DNA from: Laguncularia racemosa
Taxonomy: Eukaryota; Streptophyta; Magnoliopsida; Myrtales; Combretaceae
NCBI GenBank assembly: GCA_037954665.1
Contig: JBBMOL010000021.1
Location: 5,394,001 to 5,458,000 of the forward strand
DNA: 64,000 nucleotides
Direction of reading: 5' to 3'
Below are positions 12,410-24,400 of the stretch, in pieces. A program made the position numbers and the translations under genes. Within the stretch, counting starts at the first letter, position 1. Each line of letters starts with the position of its first letter. The notes below the pieces were generated by a model. The model made no database searches. It was given only the letters and a program-made list of their open reading frames with translations, and was not told the DNA's origin.

Positions 12410-15400
12410 CTATTCGCTATCTTCTTCACTTTCTTGCAAGATTAAGTGATTCATATTCCTTTCCAAAGGCGGAAGCCCATCGTCTGAATCATAAGAAACT
12501 TCTTTATCACTCCGAGAGGCTGTGTCCTCCCCTGTTGCAACATAGAGTGCAGATATGAATATTAAACTTTATCCTCGTAATATTCTCTAGAAAGAAAAAA
12601 AGGCACGCAATTAATGGTTACAAGTTCCCTGCTAAGTGAAGCGAATGTGCAAGCAAAAGTTATATTTTCAGCTTTGTACCATTTGACATGCTTTTAAATT
12701 GTAAGAAACGCATTCAAATGCTAAGAGAGATATCATGTATAGATGTTATGGGATTTATCCTATATCCTGGAGTGTGATTCATATCGCTATTGGCTTAGTA
12801 TAATAGATAAAGATAACTGAAATGCACAAGTCACAAGCCTCAACAATTATAAGAAAAAAGACAAAAGTTAAATTTAAATGGCAACTATATATAAACTTTT
12901 ATAAGGAAACAACATTTGAACAAATCAGAATCCTTCAGACCTTCTGCAAGTATGTCATGATTTGCAAATCATTCAAACTGTCTCCTAAGAGATTAAAAAT
13001 CTGTCTTCTATAGCAGAATGATATCACCGACCTTACCCAATAATCGCGAAATAAGATATCCGATAAATTTACTCCCAAAATACGTGATGAAGGCACAAAT
13101 TGGAAACACGCCTTTAGCAATTTGCGCACCTTCGGTACAAATGCATTGAAGATGCATTCCAAGTACGCGCCTTTAATACAATTGCGCCGAGGTTGCGTTT
13201 TGTTGGCATCAAAATCCGGTACTATACAGGACAAATTTTCTTGTCCTCCGTTTGGTTGCCATTTATGAAGAAAGTATTGGACAAAAAATTAATGTAGTAT
13301 TGGACAAAATGGCAAATTTTTGTACCGTGTGTAATTCAATATAAAAAATATGGTACTGGACAAAAATTCATTTTTTTCAAAATCCCCAACTTACCCTTCA
13401 TACTTCTCTTTTGCTTGTTTAGCTACTGCTCCCCAAACCATTTCATGAACCTTTCCACTAGTGCCACACCAACTTGGGATTGAGGCAGTTGGAAAGCCCA
13501 TCGGCACCGCTCCTTCACCGAAGTTCATTGTGGAATCGGCCACAAGTTCGAACATCGCCGTCAGGTTCGTATGTTTCCGCTAGCTGAGGTGCCCAACCAT
13601 TCACCAGCAAGCCTTGGCCTTATGCTCTCACTCTCTATTTGAATCCTGGAGGCAACAATTCCTCCTTGAACTCACCTTTCATGTCAAAACCGACCAGTGG
13701 CCGAATCACCCAGATGAAAGGCTTCTCGCTGTCTTCCAGTCCTAAAGCTAATTCCATCATCTGAGAGGCACTTATAGTGTTTTGAGAGCCAAAGGTGATG
13801 TAAAGAGTCGAACCTAGGCTATGTGAATCAAGCCACTCGATGCATTCTCGAGCCGAGATGCTAGAATGTTGTCCATCTAGTTGTATCCAATCAAAGACAT
13901 TGGATGACTTATCGACCATGAAGGAAGGGACCAAGGGGCCGACAGGCCAAACGGGGAGCTTCGTGTACTTTCTGAGGACATCCAATCAAAGTGGCTCGAG
14001 TTCTTCAACAGAATTGATCAACTAACCGCTTGATGTCAAGGAAAGAGAGAGCTGAGGCTGCACATATCTCGACCATGAATCACTACCATCTACATCCAAT
14101 AAATATTTAGGAATCTGAGACCGATGCAAGCGAAAGCCTTGAGGAAATCCGGGCACTTCGATCTACTCCGTTTCCGCATCTGTCTATAGGTGAGGCAGAT
14201 TAAGCCAAAGAGACAAATATGCTGTTGCACCATAGGCTCCACAACTGTTGAAACAATAACTCGTAATCCCTACTCTCTTCGCAACATCGATCACCCACCC
14301 GTTAATTATATCGGAGATTACGCAGATTGGCAGCCGGATAGTGATCGTGTCTTTTAGGAGATCTTCGAATGGAGTTTGGAGAGTTGTTGTCGCATGACAA
14401 AATGTAAATATGTCTTTTAAGGACAAGCACTCAGTGGTCTCGACATCAAGTTGTAGCCCATGATCAGTGCTTCGAAAGGAGAGCTCGACATAGTAGAGAC
14501 ACGGGTTAGAGTATGAGAGGACGGAGTGGATGTGGCAGAGGGTGAAAGGGGCGGTGGCTATTGTTATGTTAAAGTTTGTTCGCCGGAGGAATTGCTTCAC
14601 TAGTGTTATGAAAGGTCTAAGGTGGCCGCTAGCCATAAAAGGGACAGCCACTATGTGATCATCCGAAGAGACCATTTCGGCTTACTACTACCGCCGCTAC
14701 TGCGAGACTACTACTTCTAATATTATTCACCAGTTTTTGATCGAGTATTGATATAGAGCAACTTTCAACCTTCATCTAAAATTTTAAGTGTAAAATATTT
14801 AATTAGATATACCAATATAACATTTTTAAATTTCATGTGTAAAAGTGAAAAGATTCAAATTCAAATGGTATCTTCAATGCTAATCCGTTTTCATTTGAAC
14901 GCCTGGAAACTATTTTAGACCAAACAAAAATGAGGCCTAGAAGAATATGATGATATGAGGGGAGAAATTCTTTATCTTACAGAAAAGGCTGAGGCTGTAT
15001 GTACAACCAAAAGGAGAAAAAAAACAATAATAGAAAGCCAAAAAACAAATTTACTATAACAGAAGGGTAAAACTGTCAAATTTACTATGTTCAGTTCAGT
15101 ATTTTGCAATTCCAAATACTGAACAGCACAAAAACCCTTATCTAGTACTGAATAAACCAAGCGTGATAGAAAAATTTTTTTTGTCCAGTCCTCCTTGTTT
15201 TGTACTGTCTAGTATTCCTTATCCTGTCCAATACTAGTAACTAAACGCTACCTGAATGTGCACTCTTAAAATGCACCTTTAATGCATTTGCATTGAAGAT
15301 ATATTTTGGGTATGTGTCTTCAATACGTATCGCAAAAAATTTTTAAATTTATAATTTTTTTTTTGTTATTCTTTATGTAAACTTTAATTTTTTTTAAAAC

Positions 15401-18400
15401 AAAAAAATAATAATTTGAGAAAATTTATCATTGAAAATTTTTTTTATGTAAAGTCAAGTAAAGAAAATTTAATTTGCATAAAAAAATTTTCAATGATATA
15501 TTTTCTCAAATTAAAAAAAAAAATTCATGATATGTACTGAAAGTATCTATACGGAGTGGGCCTTCAGTACAATTGCATTGATAGCGTGTTCCTGATCCAC
15601 GCCTTTGCAACCTATTTCAGGAATAAGTTTACCGGGTATCCTATTTTACTATTATTTAAAAATAAATACAATATTTTAGTGGATTTCTCGCAAATGAGGC
15701 CTAAGTGTAGTTATTCTTGTTGTTCTATAGAGGAGCAAGTGAAGGAAGAGAATACTTCCTTTTTTAATTTCTGCATGCAGTTCTAATCTAAACAAACATA
15801 CAGAGTTATGTATAGTTAACTAGAGAATACCTCCTTCATCTGGGCAAACTTTTGGAATTTGTCTCTGTTGGGAAATCCAAGAATTTTGAACTGCGATAAT
15901 ATCAGTACTATTTTCACATTGAGAATATGCCTTCAAAAGTTCCCTGCATCAACATGAATTCAGAAAAAAAAAAAAAAAATTAGAGCAAAACACAATTTTC
16001 CATTGAGTGGAGTAGGAAAGCTATCTCAGTCACCATAGAAGTTGAGGGGTTCCATGACTGGTAGGACAAGCAACATTTTCTATACAAAATATCCACATCA
16101 GAATCTCAATAATGGTTATGTTTCAGAAGATTATAAAAACCATTCGCAAAAATCAGAGTCATCCCACAGAAACTCCCTCATCAATCATCAACTTAATATT
16201 CAAATTCCTTCATCCATGATGATACAACCGCAAGAGTCCATAAGCATTTGTTGAGGGTGTATAAGAGACATATTATGTAATTGTATGTGTTTAGGTATTG
16301 TGTGTGTGTGGTGTATTGTGGTTGTATATATCAGTGTTGTAGTGTTCTGTGATGTGTTGTTCAGTTGCTGTGTGTTGTGATGTGTGGTGGTAGTGTTGGG
16401 GACCATATAGAGTGAGTGTTACGTTTGGCATCTGTATGGAGTATGGGTAAGTGGCATTTTTGTAAATAGGAAGTGGAGTTAGAGATATAAATAGTAGTTT
16501 AGTTAAATGAAGAAGTTAGTTAAGTAAGCTGAAACGTAAAAAGATAAACCCTAGCAGAGAAGTTTCCAAAGGGAAGAACTGCTTCTCTTGCAAGAAATTG
16601 GCTCGGAGATCATTCTTGAGGTCAGATCCATCATCTTAGTTCTTCACTTTATTTTCTTGTTTAATTTTCATTTCCATGGTTGCAACAACTTGGCACTGTT
16701 TGTGGGAAACTCTTTTGAGGTGGAAGAGATGACTAGAATGGATCAACATGTTGATACATTAGAGAAAAATGTAGAATTAATAGATAAGAAGGTTGAATCA
16801 TTGGATAAGAATATGATGGAAACTAAAGAGGAGTTGCGAGAGAGTTTAGCAGACTTGCAACAGCAATTTTCAAATGCACAGAAGAGCATGAATATGAGCA
16901 TTGTAACTTTGGAGAAGTCTCTAGCTACAATCCAAAATACATTTCAGGAGATGTGGAGTGATCAATGTCAAAAGGAAATTCTCAAGGAGAAAGACGACAT
17001 TATAGATGCTCAATTGGATCGGAGAATTGAGCAGAATTTGTCAAGTGGAGATTGGAGGTTGAAGAAGGTTGATCAGAGGTCAGAGAAAGATGAAGTGTCT
17101 TTAGTCAAATCAACTTTTGATAAGGATTACCGGATCAATGCGAATGATTTGACACTGCCAATATTTGAAGGTCTCAATCCACTACATTGGATAACCCTAA
17201 CAGAACAATAATTTGAAGTACATACGACAAGAGAAGATAGGAAAGCACCTATGGCAGCTATGATGATGTGCAGAAGACCTATCTACTGGTTTAAAATGCT
17301 CCAACAATGCATTCAATATCTAGAATACTTAAGCAGGAGTTGTTGCTGAAATATAGAGGACAAGTTGCAAGTAATCCTTATGAGTGCTTGTCAACACTTC
17401 GCCAAATTACTCTAGTATCAGCCTATATTCAGGAATTTGAGGCTTTAACTTCTTTGGCGCCTGAGATGACAAAATTACAGCTCTTAGGCTACTTGCTTGG
17501 CAGATAGCATGAGGACATATGCCTTCATGTAAGAATTCTGAGGTCTCTTTCTTTGGCAGAAGCAGTAGAAATTCTTTGAATGCTGAGGAGTTTGAATATG
17601 GCATTTTTATCTCACCATCAAAGTATGAGTTCCAGCAGATTTGGAAGAATTGGACACAATGAAGGAATGGCTCCACAATATACACCACCAGCATACACAA
17701 ATAGTCCTGCTATGACTACAGTTCTGGTTACTTGGAACTTGAGTTCATTGTGGAAACCAAAATTCAACAATAACTTCAGTAATACGACCGCTGGTATTAC
17801 TAAATCTTCTTCCAATGTGAAGGAATCTTCTACTATTAATTCCAATATCGTTGCAGGACCTCAAACCTCTAATGCAAAAGGACAGCAACAAGTATTGTAA
17901 GCCAAGTACATGGATAAAAAAAGTAAAGGTCTATGTTTTTTTATGTAATCAACTGTATAGTCCAGGGCATAAACGTCCAAATAAGTCATTATGCTTTTCG
18001 GTTCTTGAGGAGGACATGGAGGCAAGGGAGGAAGAATGGGTGGAAGTGGAGGAGAATCCATATGAACAGCAGGTGATTGAGGCTGCTGCAGGAGGTGGAA
18101 AAAGTTTAGAGCTTTCTCTTCTTGCTCTTAGTGGCCTAAATGGCCCAAAAAACAACAAAATTTCAAGGTATGATTCTTCTTTCCTCATACCCTACATTGC
18201 CATTTTGTTCAAATGGCAATTTCAGAACGAATAAATAATAAAATGAACGACCACAGCAGCCTCCATTGCCATGATTAATGAATGAATTTGTGGATCAGAA
18301 AAGAATGAAAAGGTATGGCCAAGGAACACCCTACATGCACTTCTTTTAACTGAGTTCAGAAAAGACAACCAACAGATTTACAAAGTAAAGCTTTTAGATA

Positions 18401-21400
18401 AAGCAGTTTTCAATATTTTACATTTCAACACTGCCCCTCGCTCTCAAACTGGCTCGATAACCTATTAAACTTTAGATCCAAGATCGATTAAAACCTATAG
18501 ATAAATGTGTCTTATATTTTACACTTCAATACAGAGAAAGTCATCTGTTGTGTAGATTATAGGTTTACAATGTCTCAAATTTGGCAACTGCATTTTTTTC
18601 TGAGGTCTTCTTCATTAGCGCTTTTTCACACATTTATTCTCTCAATTTAACCAATATTGTTTCTCCTTTTTGTAGCTGTATAAGGTCTCATCACATATTT
18701 TCTAGCTGAGTAAGGTCTCATCACATAATCATCTTATTCTCCTTGTTTGCTCATCTAAACCTTGTGTACTAGATCAGTCTTAATAAAATCTTCCAGCATG
18801 ATACACATGTAAGCACCTAAAACTTAAGCCATTGGTACAGCACTGCACATGAACCTGTGTTTTTTTGCAATTAAACCCTTTTACTTTCGGCATTGGAAAA
18901 TTCATACTCCTGTCAATGGTTTACAAGTTGCATGAAATTACAAGTGGCATTTGTAAACCATGTCTGCATAGAGTTAAATTAGATGACAAAGAAAAGTGAA
19001 AACCTCAACACAAAATAACAACATCAAAGAATTAATATTTATCTCCACACTGTGCCCACAACAACCAACCACCCCCCAACTTTTATCATACTTGACCTGA
19101 GCATAAGAATAAAACTTACCACATACATGAAAATGCAGAAAGATTTCTATGCAGATATTTTACATGCACCCAGTGTGTGAGAGAGAGAAAGAGAGAGAAG
19201 AAAGGGAGGGAAGAGTGAGAGGGAGAGAGGATTAAATACTTATTTAGAGAGAGAAAAGCATGTCCCCATTTGAACTTCCCCAGCAATAAATTTGCAGTCT
19301 CCTCTTCACCGCTGTCATGGAAAAAAATGCAACTACATTACACAGTAGCTACTCTTACGTGAAGATAATAAATATCATGCAATAGCAGATAAATACAGAT
19401 GCAGACATGAATAATTATGAAGGTGTCCAGAAAAAGGTTTTGATAGATCTTTGAATCTTATGGCCAGCCTCGGAAGGCAGTTCAATTCTAGTGGATGCAG
19501 GAGGGACTTTTATTTTTGCACATCATTTTGCCCGTGATGATGCAATCAATGGATGTTTTTGACTTGAGAGAGACAGAAAGAAAAGTCTGGCAGTTATGAC
19601 AATGATTATCATTTAGCATCTCTTATTTTTGCAGACTCCAGATGCAATTCAAGAAAATATATCCAAAACTTCAATGAGGATGCATAAGGTCAATGATTGA
19701 TCACCAAGTGCACCAAAAAAAAATCCTCTAAGCAAAGAGGAAAAGAAAAGGGAACTTTTTATACCACAGTATCAAAGCAGCAGATAATGCCTCCACACAT
19801 GACAGCTCACATGGTCGACCATAGTTCACTGGATTAGCTGCCACCAGCCAAGGCACTACAATGCCAATTGTCAATGTACCACAATTAAAAAAAATGTGAA
19901 AAAGCTCAAGAAAATTGAAGACATTATTTCCTCATAAATTCTTCATAGCTAAGGGTGACCCAAGTAAGCCTTCCCTCAAATCCTAACATCTGATTATAGG
20001 AGGAAAACAAACATGGTCAATGCCGTGTAATCCCATCTCTCTAAGGCTAGATTTGGCTACAAATAACATATAAAGCAATAGGTTTTCCTACATCCAACAT
20101 TTTAAGGAGGTAAAAAGAGAACAAGATGTACACCTTTGTAAAGAATTTTACAATGATGCAAAATGTCCAAAACTACTCCCCAGCATGCTTGGACAAGTAA
20201 CATTGGACATTAGCAACATGTCTTATTATTTTTCATCATCTCATACCAAACAAATCTACATTTTTCCCCTACTCGTTCTCTTAAACTTAAGACTGAAAAA
20301 TAAACCAAATGCTACATTTGACTTTTGTAGCAACATAAGGACATGGCATATGGTTTTTTTCAAGTGGAATCATTATGAAATACGAATAGTTCACTGCATT
20401 AAAATATCTTCCATTGAACATACCCTTATGGGAATTTTTCAAAATCAAAGGGAATTTGCAGAGTCCAGCATGGGTATAACAAAGGATATGAAGAGCCCAA
20501 GTAATAGTGATTAAACCTAAGGAAAATTACACAAATATGACCTGTGTTTTTGGGCTTTTGACTTTTATTTTTAACAAACAAACGACCACAGTTTTATAAC
20601 TACTTGTTAATTTTAATTAGGAACATATGCCAACTTTTTTCATTTCATAAATAATTAATTAAATAAAATAATATTATAGAATACATTCATTTATCTAAAT
20701 TAAAAAAATTAAAAATTCCAAAAAATTTAAAAAAAGAAAAACAAAAGAAAAAGGAAGAGGAAAAAAAAAAGAGCAAAAGCCACCTTGGGGCCATGAAGCT
20801 GGTGGGTGGGTGGCAACCCACCCATGCGACACCTAGGGTAGTGGGTGCTCCCCCCCTTTTTTTAAGAAAAAAGAAAAGGAAAAAAGAAGGATAAAAAACC
20901 CAACGAGTCAAAGTCAAGCCACCCACCACCCCACTAGGGTGACACCTTGGGTTTTTTATCAATTTTTCTATTTATTTTTTCTAGTTTCCAGCATTGTAAC
21001 ACCGCCCCATGGGGTCAAGCGACTCCTCTTGGATGATGGGCAGCCACCCACCATTATGAGTGGGTTGCATGACCCAACAATAGTGCTGGGTTGCAACTAC
21101 TCAACTTCATGGCCAATTGCTAGCCACCGCAACGTCAAGGAGTGGCCGGCAACCACCTTGGGGGGATACAAGGTAGTTTTTGCTCCTTTTTTTTTAATTT
21201 TCCATTTATTTTCTGCAATTTTTAAAATTAAATTACATAAATAAATAACATTATTTCATTTAATTATTCACGAACCAATCAAAATTTAGCACGTGTTCCT
21301 AATTAAAATTAATAAATAGTTGCAAAACACCAGTCATATGTTTGTGTTAGCAACAGCGGCTTGCTGCCTTGTGTGGGGTCTATGGGATTCACTAGAAGTT

Positions 21401-24400
21401 GTCTTAGCCATGAACTCGGCCTTGCGTCCTAGTTTTCCTATGGTAACTTAGTTGTTTAGGCTCGTTAAGAGAGAACCTAGGATCTCAAGGGAGTTGAACT
21501 TTATAAAATTTCCAGGTGATCTTTCATTGCCTTTGCGTACATATATATATAGCCATGCAGATAATTCTAATAGTTACATATTTCCACTCTTTTCCTAGTG
21601 CACAGGCGGATCACTAGCCTTCTCACTACCCCACTACTCTACCTCCTCGAGGGCCCACTCCACGTCCTTCTCGTTACCACGTCCTCCACTTCTCCCCATG
21701 TTCTCCCGGTTGCTATCACGCCTTCCATTTTCCTTGGGCTTGGCTCCACGTCTCTGGTACACGCGTGTGAAGGGTGTGATTCCTGGTGGAGCCGACGGCA
21801 GGAGTGTAATAGTTTGTCAAAAATAAAACACAAATCACTAACTTGCAAAAGCCCAAAAACTGAAGGCCATCTCTATGTAATTTTTTTTCTTATATTATCT
21901 GTAGCCATCATGGTTCCTGTATAATAATTTGGGAAATTAAATAAACTCTACTTGGATTATGATAGCCATGTGAAAGACACAATGGAAAGAGCTGATAAGA
22001 GGGAACGGCTAGACGAATACGCTGAAATTCCTTTGGGAAGAGACTTCTTGGAAAAGGGATGTGCATGAACATGACATCAGCAAGACTGAAAAAAGAATCA
22101 CTCAACAAAATTAAAACAAAAAAGTAAACTCCATACATAGGCGTGGGGCACCACAACGCAGCTTCACAAAAGGCACATCATTTAAGCGTGCCCAGGAGCA
22201 GTCCACTACAGCTAATCCTTTTCTCTTGATCAAAGTATAATCTTCCCTTGAGACACACTGCTGTCCAACAGGGCTACACAAAAATTTGGAAAAGCGTATA
22301 GAATAAGTGTAAATGCACTTAAGTGATGTACAATATAAATGGATGTATGCATACAGGATCATCTCTACTTAAGCCTAGAAGATATTTGCAGGTAATTATA
22401 AGATGCATCATGAACCATAAACCAAACTGAAAAAGGGCATAGTGTTGACAATTAATTGATATAAATATGCAAACAGAATGTGAGTAAACAGTTTCATAGC
22501 TCATTAGCACATATCGATTCCCTCTGCTTGCATCCAATATAGTCTGTTAACCAGCTAGATTAGTTCTAGCCTATCCCCAAAAATCATTATGCCAGTTATC
22601 CCCCAAAAAAAAAAAAAATCATTATGCCCATCTGAGAGTTGCTCTCAGCCAAAACTGAGCCTATGAATTCTGAAGTCAAACATCACAAGAAAAGTGGATG
22701 TAGAATGGTTTTTACAAAGCTGCTGTGCATAGAAATTTGAGAAGCAAAACCTTCTACCCAATAAGTTCGTAGGAATTTCATATTGCCAGGACTGCATCCG
22801 CCTCCCTGCCCCCCACCCCACCCAGAAAAATAAATAAATAAAATTCATAAGAACTATTGCACAAATAAGCCCCTAGTCCCTAAAACTTTGAAGAAAAAGC
22901 AATTAGGCGTCTAAGCTTTAAATGTGCAGATAAACCCCTATAACTTGGTACAATGATTCATATAAGCCCCTTGTTAAAAATGTTAATTGAAATTAAACAA
23001 TTATAGTTACCAGGACCATCAAGGTTCTGCTTTTGTACTGTATAGGAGTGAAAAATAGTAAATAAATTTTAGTTCTAAAAACTTTTCAACTAATGATATT
23101 ACAACTTAATGTCTTACTAGTTTCTAGTTTTGTAATTTATAGGAGTGAAAATAGTTAATAATTTTAACTTCTTAAGGCTCTTCAACTAATGGTATTACAA
23201 TATAAGGACTTATTTGAACAGTTTTGCAAACTTGAGGAGCTTATTTGTACGTTTCAGAGTCAAGGCACTATATTTGTTCATAGTTTTTCTGGTAAATGAA
23301 TTTTCTTCAAAATTCAGGGCTTCATGAATTTGGCCTCTCCAAAATTATATCGACCTCCACTCAATGCAGTGCAAAGTTGGTGAAAGAATATAGATGAATG
23401 CATGTGGGCTATTGGGAAAAAGAAAAGAAATACCTCAAAACAACGCCACCAAACCCGCTATTGACACGCAGCTCCTGTACAAGTGTTTCATGATCAGTTG
23501 AAGGTGGCATGCTGTATTATCTCCAAGAAACTAAATCAACTAGATGCTGCTCACTCAGTATAATAACACAAATAAATTCAGAAAAGCCACAAAACATAGC
23601 TCAAATTTCTTCATTTTCACAATTGAATACTGTACTTCTTCAAAACTTCTTTTAGATAAATTTTTTCTAATAGACAGGCACAAAATAAATTAACCATCTA
23701 CCTCCCTATACAAGAACCACCCTACAAGTCCAATTCGCATGTTGTAAATAGCCCTTGGTGACTTTGGGGCATATGACCCTTGGGCTACTTTTAAAAGCCT
23801 TGAGAATTGCAATTAATCAATCAACAAATACAGTATGCAAAAGAGCCATGTCAGACAGATCAAATCTAAGAGTGAACTGTTTCAAGCTCCATTGAAGCAT
23901 GTATGAGATAAAAGATCTGACCATCTCACAACCAATTCAAGCAGCTGAAGCCCAAAAATACACTAAAATAGTATATGTAGCCCTGCCAGGCGAGAAGACA
24001 AGACAAGTCCAGAGTAATGAGTCAACTTGAACGGTTGAACTCAATAGATCATGACCTCATTATTATTATTATTATTACTCAGTTTTTCTTTAAAGAATAG
24101 GTTGTCTTGAACCAAACTCAATTTAACTTAAACTTGATTAATCTCAATTCAAAACTTAAAGCCAAAATTGAGCTTCCATAAAACTGAGTATAGGCTCAGG
24201 CTCAACTTGATAAGTTCAGTCAAGCTTCACTTGCTACTGCATAGATGAAGAGCAAATTTTTTACTAAATAGCTGTAAAAAGAAGATGCGATAATCATAAG
24301 AATCTACAGAAGATGATCCCACATTCGTTTTTAGTTTGGCAAGTGAACGTATAAAGGGTTGCCATTTCTTAAGAAATGAAGGAAAAAAGAGGTCACTAAA

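Noticed and set aside
12935..13234. Minus-strand frame of 99 codons
   Set aside because: Lies in TSR3 intron 9 across MITE-like sequence; no family motif and no splice context.
16200..16406. Thr/His/Asn-rich minus-strand frame
   Set aside because: Product of the TG-rich half of the LTR read in antisense.
20687..21244. Phe-rich frames in both strands
   Set aside because: By-products of T/A runs and the GC core of the inverted-repeat element.
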